Positions 18,342 through 26,266 of a stretch of DNA of 64,000 nucleotides are shown piece after piece. Both the position numbers and the translations under genes were made by a program. The number at the start of each line of letters is the position of its first letter. Positions within the stretch are counted from its first letter, which is position 1. The DNA is from Pseudomonas sp. Irchel 3E20 (GTDB taxonomy: Bacteria > Pseudomonadota > Gammaproteobacteria > Pseudomonadales > Pseudomonadaceae): assembly GCF_900187645.1 (NCBI RefSeq), contig NZ_FYEE01000001.1, forward strand, positions 496,001 to 560,000, in the 5' to 3' direction. The notes below the pieces were generated by a model, which was not told where the DNA came from, made no database searches, and was given only the letters and a program-made list of their open reading frames with translations.

Positions 18342-19178
18342 ATGAAGTACCTGCACAAAATGGCATGGTTGGGCTGTTTGCTGATGTTGCCGCTGGCGCC
18401 GGCCCACGCGGCCGATGATGGCCAAGCCGCGCGGGCCTTGCTGGAAAAGGCCCTGGCCTACTACCACGACAACGGCGACAAGGCCTTCGCCGCCTTCAGC
18501 CGTCAGGGTGAGTTCGTCGACAAGGACCGCTACGTATTTGTGGTCGACACCAAGGGCACGATGCTCGCCAGCGGCGGGCCGTCGTCGGCGCTGATCGGCC
18601 GCGATGTCAGCGAAGTGCTCGGCCCAGACCTGCAAAAAACCTTCAAGGACGCCCTGAAAATCCCCGAGGGCAATGGCATCCAGCAAGCCGAATACCGCTG
18701 GCGCAACTGGGCCGACGGCAAGGTCGAGCGCAAGCATGTGTACTACCAGCGCATCGGCCAGCGCATTCTTGCCGTCGGCTACTACCTGCCACGGGCTTCG
18801 GCCGAACAGGCCAAGGCGCTGCTCGACAAGGCCGCCGCCGACCTGGCCAAGGACGAAAAGGGCACGCTGGCGGCCATCAACACCCTCAAGGGCGGTTACC
18901 TGGAAGATGACCTCTATGTTTTCGTCGTCGACCTCGACACCCGCCGCTACGTGGCCCACGGCACCCAACTGCGGCTTATCAACACCGACTTTGGCAAGGT
19001 CGTAGACCCCGAGGGCAAACCCGTGGGCGAGCCGATCCTGGCGTTGATCGCGGGGCAGGATGAGGGCGAATACCAATACCGCTGGAAAAACCCGGTCACC
19101 GCCAAGGTGGAAAACAAACACGCCTACCTGAAAAAGGTCGGGCACTTCCTGGTGGCGGTGGGGTACTACAGCCCTTGA
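18342..19178 (+). CDS. secreted protein with two tandem single-cache domains
   Basis: The 278-residue protein begins with a cleavable signal (MAWLGCLLMLPLAPAHAAD). It consists of two copies of a cache-type ligand-binding domain, each ending with a closely similar strand (AEYRWRNW...KHVYYQRIGQRILAVGYY, then YQYRWKNP...KHAYLKKVGHFLVAVGYY). Such stand-alone periplasmic cache proteins usually bind small organic ligands and pass the signal to a membrane partner. None is encoded alongside. AGGA is 8 bases before the ATG. Confidence 0.87.
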   Translation: MKYLHKMAWLGCLLMLPLAPAHAADDGQAARALLEKALAYYHDNGDKAFAAFSRQGEFVDKDRYVFVVDTKGTMLASGGPSSALIGRDVSEVLGPDLQKTFKDALKIPEGNGIQQAEYRWRNWADGKVERKHVYYQRIGQRILAVGYYLPRASAEQAKALLDKAAADLAKDEKGTLAAINTLKGGYLEDDLYVFVVDLDTRRYVAHGTQLRLINTDFGKVVDPEGKPVGEPILALIAGQDEGEYQYRWKNPVTAKVENKHAYLKKVGHFLVAVGYYSP

Positions 19179-19203
19179 GGTCACGCACCAAGCGCTGTAC
19201 CTG

Positions 19204-19230
19204 ACAAAGCCGCCCCACGGGCGGCTTTGT
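19204..19230 (+). terminator. intrinsic terminator after the cache-domain gene
   Basis: ACAAAGCCGCCC, CAC and GGGCGGCTTTGT form a perfect 12-bp stem. The T-run is short but the stem is strong. Confidence 0.75.
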
Positions 19231-19384
19231 TCATGGGGCCGTCAGACGTTGCCTTGAGAAAAGGCTGAACTGGCGCCCAATGCTTGCATTTTGGCCATGG
19301 CTCCCCTTCAAATGCAGGAGCAATGATGGGTAACCCGCTCAGCGGTATGTAAACCGCTCCACTCCCAGAGGCCTGGATGCAGTT

Positions 19385-20275
19385 ATGAACAAGCCTGCCC
19401 TACCTTCCATCCCAGTGTTCACGCTCTATGGCGAAAGCCTCGGCTGGCCGACCCCGGACCTGCTGCACTGTGAAACCATCTCCCACCGCAGCCGCGAGCA
19501 CCAATGGGAAATCAAACCCCATCGCCACGCCGACCTGTGCCAGTTGTTGTTTGTGCACAAGGGCCAGGCGCAGATCGAGGTCGACGGCCAGCACTGGCAG
19601 GTGGACGAGGCGGCGATCCAGATCCTGCCACCGCAGAGCGTGCACGGTTTTCGTTTCAGCGAAGAGGTCCAGGGTTATGTGCTGACCCTGGCCGCGCCCT
19701 TGCTCGCCCATTTGCAGGCGCAACTGGGCCAGGCCCTGGGCACCCTGACCGTGGCCGAAAGCTACCCGGTGGGCGCCGACGGCGATTACCTCGAAGGGTT
19801 GTTTGGCGCCTTGCAGCGTGAGTACGTCGGCCATCAGCCGGCGCGGGACATGCTCATGCATTCACTGCTCAGCGTGATCGTGGTGTGGCTGGGGCGCCAG
19901 GTGCAGCAGCGGCGCCAGGGTGAACAACGCCCGCAACGGGCGCGCGAGTACCTCAACGGCTACCTGCAACTGGTCGAAACCCACTACCGCGAGCATGTCA
20001 AAGTCGAAGACCTGGCCCATCAACTGGGCATCTCGGTGTCGCACCTCAATGGCACTTGCCGCGAACTGGCGGGGCAACCGGCGTTGCAGATCATGCACGA
20101 GCGCCAGTTGCTCGAAGCCAAGCGCCTACTGACCTACACCAGCATGACGATCTACGAAATGTCCGAAGCCCTGGGTTTTTCCGACCCGACCAACTTCACC
20201 CGCCTGTTCCGCCGGCGCGTGGGCATCTCGCCCAAGGCTTTTCGCGACCGCCTCAAAGCCGGCCCGCGCGGCTGA
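19385..20275 (+). CDS. AraC-family transcriptional regulator (PobR-like)
   Basis: The 296-residue regulator has an N-terminal cupin-like effector domain (HQWEIKPHRHADLCQLLFVHKGQAQIEVDGQ) and a C-terminal pair of HTHs. The second HTH ends in the AraC signature MTIYEMSEALGFSDPTNFTRLFRRRVGISPKAFR. Its layout resembles PobR/PobC-type regulators of aromatic catabolism. No catabolic gene lies beside it, so the target is unknown. It converges on a tiny gene with zero spacing. Confidence 0.85.
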   Translation: MNKPALPSIPVFTLYGESLGWPTPDLLHCETISHRSREHQWEIKPHRHADLCQLLFVHKGQAQIEVDGQHWQVDEAAIQILPPQSVHGFRFSEEVQGYVLTLAAPLLAHLQAQLGQALGTLTVAESYPVGADGDYLEGLFGALQREYVGHQPARDMLMHSLLSVIVVWLGRQVQQRRQGEQRPQRAREYLNGYLQLVETHYREHVKVEDLAHQLGISVSHLNGTCRELAGQPALQIMHERQLLEAKRLLTYTSMTIYEMSEALGFSDPTNFTRLFRRRVGISPKAFRDRLKAGPRG

Positions 20276-20452
20276 CTACCTCAGCGCATTGAGGGTTGCG
20301 GTGTGTGGGATGCAATGCTCGGCACCGCAACTGGCGGCAATGCGCGGCTCCTGGCGTGCCTGCTCGACGCGATAGGCCGCGGCGCCGTACAGCGCCAGGG
20401 TGAACGTGCAGGTGACAAAAATGGCGAAGAATCTTCTTGTTTTGATGTTCAT
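20276..20452 (-). CDS. small membrane or secreted hypothetical protein
   Basis: This 58-residue product starts MNIKTRRFFAIFVTCTFTLALYGAAAY and ends CGAEHCIPHTATLNALR. It has an N-terminal signal or anchor and two cysteines. GAGGT lies 8 bases before the ATG. The stop directly abuts the stop of the AraC gene on the other strand. The family is not recognised. Confidence 0.6.
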   Translation of the reverse strand: MNIKTRRFFAIFVTCTFTLALYGAAAYRVEQARQEPRIAASCGAEHCIPHTATLNALR

Positions 20453-20567
20453 GGCAGCGACCTCTGAACGAATACCCGGGGGGTACAGGTTTGAGCATAG
20501 GCCAGCCGTGGGTAGATGCCATGAGATTGCTATCGGGGTATTCAGGCCGCTGATGGGCCTGTTGTTT

Positions 20568-20599
20568 CTGTAGCAAGCGGGCAAGCCCGCTTGCTACAG
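20568..20599. repeat. perfect 15-bp-arm palindrome overlapping the LysR stop
   Basis: CTGTAGCAAGCGGGC, AA, GCCCGCTTGCTACAG is a perfect inverted repeat of a second REP-like class. It contains the last codon and stop of the LysR gene (20594-20599) and can act as its transcription end. A half copy (GTAGCAAGCGGGCTTG) occurs at 26139-26154. Confidence 0.8.
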
Positions 20600-21499
20600 G
20601 CCCACGTCCCAAATCGGTTCCTGGGGAAAGCGCAGCACCAGAAAATCCAGCACGCTGCGCAGCGCCGCCGGCATGTGTTTGCGCGAGGCGTAGACCGCGT
20701 AGATGTTCATCTGCCGCGGTTCGGCTTGCGGCAGCAGGCGGATCAACTCGCCGCTGTGCACATGCACGCCGGCCTGATAGCTGGGCAGCATCGCAATGCC
20801 GGCGCCGGCCAGGGTGGCGCGTAACAGGGTGCTGGCCTCGTTGGCGCTGATGTTGCCCTGTACCGGCACCGACAGCGGTTCGCCGCCCTGCTCGAAGTGC
20901 CACAGGCTCTTGCCGAAGTAGGAATGGGTCAGGCAATTGTGCTGGCTCAGGTCCTCGACCCGCCGGGGCGCCGGGTGTTCGCGCAGGTACGCCGGGGCGG
21001 CGCACACCAGCGAGCGGCACACCGTCAGGCGCCGGGCGATGAGGTTGGGGTCCAGGTCGTTGCTGGTGCGGATCGCCAGGTCGATGCGCTCGTCCACGAG
21101 GTTCACCGTACGGTCGAGCATTTGCAGGTCGATGCTCACCCCGGGGTAGCGCTTGACGTACTCGGCCATGGCGTCGGCCAGTTGCGCCTGGCCGAACGAG
21201 GTGCTTACGCTCAGGCGCAGCAGGCCGCGCGGGGCGTCATCCGGCTCGCTGACGGCGGCTTGCATGTCGGCGCTCAATTCCAGCATCTGCCGGCAGCGCG
21301 GCAGGATTTCACTGCCGGCGGCGGTCAGGCTCAACTTGCGCGTGGTGCGGTGCATCAGGCGCGCACCGACCCAATCTTCCAGTTCCGCCAGATACCGCGA
21401 CACCACCGGCCGCGACAGGTCTAGGTGCTCAGCGGCGGCCGACTGGCTGCCCAGGTCCACCACCGTGACAAACACCCGCATTGCGTGAAGACGATCCAT
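20594..21499 (-). CDS. LysR-family transcriptional regulator
   Basis: The 301-residue LysR regulator has an N-terminal winged HTH (MDRLHAMRVFVTVVDLGSQSAAAEHLDLSRPVVSRYLAELE) and a periplasmic-binding-like effector domain. It is divergent from the metallo-beta-lactamase-fold gene and the NAD(P)-binding gene, which it probably controls from the 113-base interval. The very end of the coding region lies inside a perfect palindrome. Confidence 0.88.
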   Translation of the reverse strand: MDRLHAMRVFVTVVDLGSQSAAAEHLDLSRPVVSRYLAELEDWVGARLMHRTTRKLSLTAAGSEILPRCRQMLELSADMQAAVSEPDDAPRGLLRLSVSTSFGQAQLADAMAEYVKRYPGVSIDLQMLDRTVNLVDERIDLAIRTSNDLDPNLIARRLTVCRSLVCAAPAYLREHPAPRRVEDLSQHNCLTHSYFGKSLWHFEQGGEPLSVPVQGNISANEASTLLRATLAGAGIAMLPSYQAGVHVHSGELIRLLPQAEPRQMNIYAVYASRKHMPAALRSVLDFLVLRFPQEPIWDVGL

Positions 21500-21612
21500 G
21501 ATTTGCCCGCTTTCAGAAACAAACTATGTTCGAGCATCGCATTTTTCAGTGCCAATGACCTCACTAAGCTGCACCGATGCCATTCCCGGCCACCGCCTTC
21601 TGGAGCACTGCC

Positions 21613-22497
21613 ATGATCGGATTTTCCACCCTCAAGCGCCTGTTACTGGCCACCGCCGCCCTCGGTTTTGCCGCCCACGCCGCCGCCAGCGAACCGGCCC
21701 TGAAGCTGGACGTGTACAACCCCGGCGAGGCGGCGATCTTCCCGGTCAGTTCGGTGCTGGTCAGCGGCCAGAAGGACGCCATCCTGGTCGATGCCCAGTT
21801 CGGCAAGGCCCAGGCCCAAGCCGTGGTCGACAAGATCCGCGCCAGCGGCAAGCACCTGACCACCATCTACATCAGCCACGGCGACCCGGATTACTACTTC
21901 GGCCTGGACACCCTGGTCGCCGCGTTCCCCGACGCCAACGTACTGGCCTCTGCGCCGACCGTGGCCCACATCAAGGCCACCGTGGCCGGCAAACTGGCCT
22001 TCTGGGGGCCGCAGATGGGCGCCGACGTGCCGCACAAAACCATCGTGCCCCAGGTGCTTGAAGGCAACAGCCTGACGCTCGAAGGCCAGTCGTTGCAGGT
22101 CATTGGCCTGGACGGCCAGCAGCCGGACCGCAGTTTTGTGTGGATCCCCTCGATCAAAGCCGTGGTCGGTGGGGTGGTGGTGGCCGAGAACATTCATGTG
22201 TGGATGGCCGACACCCAGAGCGCCCAGTCCCGCGCCGATTGGCTGGCGACCCTGCAACGCATCGAAAGCCTGCAACCGGCTACGGTGATTGCCGGCCACT
22301 ATTTGGGCCAGGGCAGCCGTTCATTGGCGGCGGTGCGCTTCACTAGCGACTACATTCAAGCGTTCGACCAAGAGGCCGCCAAGGCCAAGGACGCCGCGCA
22401 ACTGATTGCAGCAATGAAAAAACGCTACCCCGACCTGGGCGATGACAGCTCCCTGGAGCTGAGTGCCAAGGTCGCCAAGGGCGAAATGAAGTGGTGA
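21613..22497 (+). CDS. exported metallo-beta-lactamase-fold protein with variant metal motif
   Basis: The 294-residue protein has a signal peptide (MIGFSTLKRLLLATAALGFAAHAAAS) and an MBL fold. The usual HxHxDH metal motif is replaced by SHGDPDYYFG around residues 89-98. Later elements (GGVVVAENIHVWMAD, VIAGHYLGQG) are kept. This pattern is found in a clade of periplasmic MBL-like proteins; the metal site may hold one metal or be altered. I chose ATG 21613 with GGAG upstream; an earlier in-frame ATG lacks the ribosome site. It is likely cotranscribed with the following NAD(P)-binding protein gene. Confidence 0.85.
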   Translation: MIGFSTLKRLLLATAALGFAAHAAASEPALKLDVYNPGEAAIFPVSSVLVSGQKDAILVDAQFGKAQAQAVVDKIRASGKHLTTIYISHGDPDYYFGLDTLVAAFPDANVLASAPTVAHIKATVAGKLAFWGPQMGADVPHKTIVPQVLEGNSLTLEGQSLQVIGLDGQQPDRSFVWIPSIKAVVGGVVVAENIHVWMADTQSAQSRADWLATLQRIESLQPATVIAGHYLGQGSRSLAAVRFTSDYIQAFDQEAAKAKDAAQLIAAMKKRYPDLGDDSSLELSAKVAKGEMKW

Positions 22498-22523
22498 AGC
22501 GAGTCCAACCAACGGAGAACGTC

Positions 22524-23138
22524 ATGAGCACAATCGCAATTATCGGGGCCACCGGCCGCGCCGGCAGCCAATTGCTGGAAGAGGCCTTGCGCCGGGGCCA
22601 TAGCGTCACAGCCATCGCCCGCAATACCGCCAGCCTTGGCCAGCGCCCCGGGGTGGTGGCCAAGGAGGTCGACGTACTGGACGCCAACGCCCTGCAAGCG
22701 GCCCTCGCCGGGCACGATGCGGTCATCAGCGCCGCACACTTTGCCACCATCCCTGCCAGTGCCATCCTCGGCCCGGTCAAACAGGCTGGGGTCAAGCGCC
22801 TGCTGGTGGTGGGTGGCGCCGGCTCATTGTTGCTGCCCGGCGGTGGAAAAGTCATCGACAGCCCCGGTTTCCCCGAGGAGTACCGCGCCGAGGCCAGCGC
22901 TGGCGGCGTCTACCTCGACACGCTGCGCCAGGAGCGGGACTTGGACTGGACCTTCCTTTCGCCCTCGGCGGAGTTCGTCGAAGGCGACCGCACCGGTAAA
23001 TTCCGCCTGGGCCAGGATGAGTTGCTGATCGACGCCCAGGGCCGCAGTTGGATCACGTTCGCCGACTTTGCCATCGCAATGATCGACGAACTGGAAAACC
23101 CCCAGCATTCGCGGCAGCGATTTACGGTGGGGTATTGA
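22524..23138 (+). CDS. NAD(P)-binding (NmrA/atypical SDR) protein
   Basis: This is a 204-residue protein with the dinucleotide motif IIGATGRAGSQLLEEAL at the N-terminus and the strand VKRLLVVGGAGSL. It matches the YwnB/NmrA-like group of atypical SDRs that use NAD(P)H as cofactor or as a redox sensor. GGAG stands 8 bases before the ATG. The gene starts 26 bases after the MBL-fold gene and is divergent from the LysR regulator. Confidence 0.87.
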   Translation: MSTIAIIGATGRAGSQLLEEALRRGHSVTAIARNTASLGQRPGVVAKEVDVLDANALQAALAGHDAVISAAHFATIPASAILGPVKQAGVKRLLVVGGAGSLLLPGGGKVIDSPGFPEEYRAEASAGGVYLDTLRQERDLDWTFLSPSAEFVEGDRTGKFRLGQDELLIDAQGRSWITFADFAIAMIDELENPQHSRQRFTVGY

Positions 23139-23160
23139 GCCCCTGAGCCGGTAGCTTTCA

Positions 23161-23232
23161 TGTGGGCGTGAGCCTGCTTGCGATAGCGGTGGTTCAGGCA
23201 CATCGCTCTCGCGAGCAGGCTCGCTCCCACAG
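23161..23232. repeat. REPIN
   Basis: TGTGGGCGTGAGCC and the inverted GGCTCGCTCCCACA bracket about 40 bases. This is a degenerate REPIN between two convergent genes. Confidence 0.7.
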
Positions 23233-23255
23233 CGGTTCACGCTTACACAAAGTCC

Positions 23256-24179
23256 TCAGGAGCGCAGCCGCGCCAGATCCCGCAACGGGGGCGCGCCGAA
23301 CAGGCGGCTGTATTCGCGGCTGAATTGCGAAGGGCTTTCATACCCCACCCGGTAACCCGCCGCCGAGGCGTCCAGGCCTTCGGCCAGCATCAGGCGGCGG
23401 GCTTCCTGTAGGCGCAATTGCTTCTGGTACTGCAACGGGCTCATGGCCGTCATGGCCTTGAAACGGTGGTGCAGGGTCGACACGCTCAGGTTCACCGTGC
23501 GCGCCAGGTCGTCGATGCGCAGCGCTTGCTGATAGTTGCCGTTAAGCCATTTGATCGCCTGGCCGATGCGGTGGCTCTGGCTATTGGCGCTGGCGATTTC
23601 ATACAGGCGATAACCCTGGGGGCTGCGCAACAGGCGATAGAGAATTTCGCGCTGCACCAGGGGCGCGAGCATGGCCACGTCCTTGGGCGTGTCCAGCAGG
23701 CGTGCCAGGCGCAGCACCGCGTCCAGCATCGCCGGGTCCAGGGGTTCCACGTACAACCCGCGGCCCGTGGGCCGGGCGGGTACGCCCAAGGGGCCGGCGT
23801 CGGCGATCAATGCGGTGATTTGTGCCGGGTCGATGTCCAGGCGCAAAGCCAGGATCGGCTCCTCGCTAGTGACATTGACCACCCGCCCGCTCAGGGGCAT
23901 CGACACCGAGACCACCAGGTAATTGAGCGGGTCGTAGTTGAACAACTCGTCGGCCAGGCGCACTTCCTTGCGGCCCTGGGCGATGACGCACAGCGCCGGT
24001 TGCGCCAGCACCGGGGCGAACTCATGGCAATGGCTGTGGCGCGACATGAACAGCGAACCGATGGCCGTGGCGTAGGTGCCGTCCTGGGCGGTGTTGCGGG
24101 CGATCAGCGCGGCCAGCTCGGCGCGCTGTTTTTCCCGGTCGGCGTCCAGCGGGGCCGGGGGGTTCTGGGGCGACAGCAT
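23256..24179 (-). CDS. AraC-family regulator with AraC_N-type sensor domain
   Basis: The 307-residue regulator has an N-terminal AraC_N-like domain (CHEFAPVLAQPALCVIAQGRKEVRLADELFNYDPLNYLVVSVSMP) and a C-terminal double HTH (GLDASAAGYRVGYESPSQFSREYSRLFG). I chose ATG 24179, which has GAGG 9 bases upstream. It is divergent from the ABM-type gene, and the interval has three copies of GATCCTGC, candidate regulator-binding sites. The effector is unknown. Confidence 0.85.
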   Translation of the reverse strand: MLSPQNPPAPLDADREKQRAELAALIARNTAQDGTYATAIGSLFMSRHSHCHEFAPVLAQPALCVIAQGRKEVRLADELFNYDPLNYLVVSVSMPLSGRVVNVTSEEPILALRLDIDPAQITALIADAGPLGVPARPTGRGLYVEPLDPAMLDAVLRLARLLDTPKDVAMLAPLVQREILYRLLRSPQGYRLYEIASANSQSHRIGQAIKWLNGNYQQALRIDDLARTVNLSVSTLHHRFKAMTAMSPLQYQKQLRLQEARRLMLAEGLDASAAGYRVGYESPSQFSREYSRLFGAPPLRDLARLRS

Positions 24180-24516
24180 GGCGGGCATCCTCGGCGGCGA
24201 TCGGGGGAAACCCGCACAGCTTATGTTTGTGCAAGGCCAGCGGGTAGACCATTGCTGCACAAAAGTTGCCTGATCCTGCCGGGTTTTGCGCCTATCGCCG
24301 CCGCCCAGGACCCGCCAGTGGTAAAACTTGCTTGAAACCGCGACCCTCGCGGCCTTCGAAGGCCGACCGCCGGCACCAGCACGAAAAAACGCCCGGCGCA
24401 GGATCGTGCAATAAACCGGCAGAAATCGACTAACGGCCCTGGTCCGCGCCCCTTAACCTTTGATCCTGCCGTCACCCGGCTCCGGGTGGCGCATCGACAC
24501 CTGCGGAGGATCTCCC
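24180..24516. promoter_or_regulatory. divergent regulatory interval with GATCCTGC repeats
   Basis: This 337-base gap between the AraC-type gene and the ABM gene carries TGATCCTGCCG at 24271-24281 and again at 24461-24471. The inverse GCAGGATC occurs at 24398-24405. A palindrome around GGCCTTCGAAGGCC lies at 24351-24364. The repeats look like binding sites for the neighbouring AraC-type protein, though this is untested. Confidence 0.45.
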
Positions 24517-24849
24517 ATGACCATGCCTTTACCCGTCAGCCACATGGCCCTGGTGCGTGCCCGCGCCGGGCGCTCGATGGACCTGGGCGCGCGCCTGAGC
24601 AGCCTGATCGAACCCACCCTCGGTGCCCCTGGTTGCCTGCACTTTGCCTTGCAGCATTCGCTGTGCGACCCGGACCTGTGGCAGGTCTGCGGGTTTTGGC
24701 GCGACGCGCAGGCCATGACCGCCCACTTCAACTCGCCCGCCCTGAACGTGTTCGCCCAACTGGTGCAGGACGGCGTGGTCGAGCGCCTGGATTTCCACAC
24801 CTTCAGCGAGGTGTCCCGCCCACAGGACATGCAGCGCCTGGCCGGTTGA
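24517..24849 (+). CDS. antibiotic biosynthesis monooxygenase (ABM) domain protein
   Basis: The 110-residue protein has the size and strand pattern of a dimeric ABM ferredoxin-like fold. It includes ALVRARAGRSMDLGARLSSLIEPTLGAPGCLHFALQHS followed by LWQVCGFWRDAQAMTAHFNSPAL. These proteins are cofactor-free monooxygenases or small ligand binders. GGAGG stands 7 bases before the ATG. Divergence from an AraC-type regulator suggests that regulator controls it. Confidence 0.82.
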   Translation: MTMPLPVSHMALVRARAGRSMDLGARLSSLIEPTLGAPGCLHFALQHSLCDPDLWQVCGFWRDAQAMTAHFNSPALNVFAQLVQDGVVERLDFHTFSEVSRPQDMQRLAG

Positions 24850-24891
24850 GCCGCTAGAATGGCCGCTTTTCATTTGCCCAGGAGCAGTGAC

Positions 24892-25131
24892 ATGGCACGT
24901 AGAGAGTTCGCGCAATTCGAGGCCGTTTCGGCCGCTGTGCGGGGGGAGGAGGGCTACCACGCCGCCATCGCGGTCAAGGGCCTGGGCGCTTCGGGGGCGC
25001 CGCGTTTCCATAAGGTGCTGGCCGAGCAGACGTTCAACACCGCCCTGGCCGCCGACGAAGCCGCCGAGCAGTCATTGGCGTTGCTGGGCGATGTCGACGA
25101 CGAAGGCGAACTGGTCTGGCGCGCTATTTGA
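24892..25131 (+). CDS. small hypothetical protein
   Basis: This 79-residue acidic, soluble product (MARREFAQFEAVSAAVRGEEGYHAAIAVKG...) has AGGAG 8 bases before its ATG. It has no domain I recognise. The end overlaps the end of the flavin reductase gene by 8 bases on the opposite strand. Confidence 0.6.
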   Translation: MARREFAQFEAVSAAVRGEEGYHAAIAVKGLGASGAPRFHKVLAEQTFNTALAADEAAEQSLALLGDVDDEGELVWRAI

Positions 25132-25753
25132 CCGCGCCGGGTCGGTACATCTTGAACAGGGCCTCGGGGCCTACCTGGAAGTAATCCGCCGGGCCGCCGC
25201 CGCGCAGAATCGGCTCGGCGGCGGCGGTGTCGTAGACGCCGTCCTTGAGCAACCACTTGGCGATATGCACCGCCACCACTTCGCCCAGCACCAACCAACT
25301 CGGCACCAGCGCCTGGTCGGCCCGTTGCAGTTGAATGATCTGGGTGACCTTGCATTCAAACGCCACCGGGCTCTCGCCCACCCGCGGCACCGCGATCACC
25401 TTCGACGCCACCGGCGTCAACCCCGCCAACGCGAACTCATCCACCTCGGCCGGCACGCTGGCGCAGCTCTGGTTCATCTGTTCGGCCAACGGCCGCGTGG
25501 CCAGGTTCCAGACGAACTCGCCGGTCTGCTCGATGTTGTTGAGGCTGTCTTTGCGCCCGACGCTGGAGAACCCGATGATCGGCGGAATGTAGTTGAAGGC
25601 GTTGAAAAAACTGTAGGGCGCCAGGTTCAGGCGGCCGTCGCGGTCCTGGGAAGAAATCCAGCCAATGGGCCGCGGGCCGACGATGGCATTGAACGGGTCG
25701 TGGGGCAGGCCGTGGCCGTGGGCGGGTTCGTAGAAATGGATGTCGTCCGGCAT
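25124..25753 (-). CDS. flavin reductase-like FMN-binding protein
   Basis: The 209-residue protein shows the split-barrel flavin-reductase pattern: IVGPRPIGWISSQDRDGRLNLAPYSFFNAFNYIPPIIGFSS at the N-terminus, and FECKVTQIIQ and LVLGEVVAVHIA later. It is expected to bind FMN and reduce flavin with NAD(P)H, or to be a flavoprotein oxidoreductase of the DIM6/NTAB group. It is transcribed alone. Confidence 0.87.
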   Translation of the reverse strand: MPDDIHFYEPAHGHGLPHDPFNAIVGPRPIGWISSQDRDGRLNLAPYSFFNAFNYIPPIIGFSSVGRKDSLNNIEQTGEFVWNLATRPLAEQMNQSCASVPAEVDEFALAGLTPVASKVIAVPRVGESPVAFECKVTQIIQLQRADQALVPSWLVLGEVVAVHIAKWLLKDGVYDTAAAEPILRGGGPADYFQVGPEALFKMYRPGAVK

Positions 25754-25901
25754 GGGCGGGTTCCTGCTGGGTGGCTCGGGGAGGCGCCATAGTGCTATCG
25801 GGGGCGGTGCAATTCCATGGGGAACATGGAATTTTCATACATCGGCCACCTATTTTTCACAGCGCCCACTTCAGTCTGCGCCCTAGCTCGACACCTTTGC
25901 G

Positions 25902-26120
25902 GTGAACACGCTGCCGCAGATCACCCTAGTGTTCTGGATCATGAAGAACAGCGCCACGACCCTGGGCGACTTCCTGACCCAACCCCATGAAAAGGGTGGG
26001 CTGGATTTCGGCACCATCGGTTCGTCGGCGGTATTGGCGTTGGTGCTGGTGGCGATGATCGCCGGGGCGTCGTATGCGCAGCGCCGCTATGGGCGCCCGG
26101 TGGCGCCTGAGTTGAGCTGA
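25902..26120 (+). pseudogene. collapsed DUF347/COG4705 membrane protein (in-frame internal deletion)
   Basis: The frame encodes NTLPQITLVFWIMKNSATTLG, the typical start of a DUF347 multi-helix membrane protein. It runs directly into GDFLTQPHEKGGLDFGTIGSSAVLALVLVAMIAGASYAQRR, which is the typical last segment of the same family. The roughly 500-bp middle that would encode the internal helices is missing. Repeated TTLGD-like segments in each half are a natural substrate for recombination. The start is GTG at 25902 with no good ribosome site. It is probably not functional, or at most a two-helix remnant. Confidence 0.7.
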
Positions 26121-26154
26121 AATCGGTTAACCGTGGGTGTAGCAAGCGGGCTTG

Positions 26155-26244
26155 TGTGGGAGCGGGCTCGCCCGCGATGGCGATGGCACATTCACAGTGA
26201 ATGCCGGCAGTTAAACCGCCCTCGCGGGCGGGCCCGCTCCCACA
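26155..26244. repeat. REPIN
   Basis: TGTGGGAGCGGGCTCGCCC at 26155 and the inverted GGGCCCGCTCCCACA near 26230-26244 form a REPIN. A half copy of the other REP class lies just before it (26139-26154). Confidence 0.8.
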
Positions 26245-26266
26245 ACAAACCCATGGCTACAACAGG

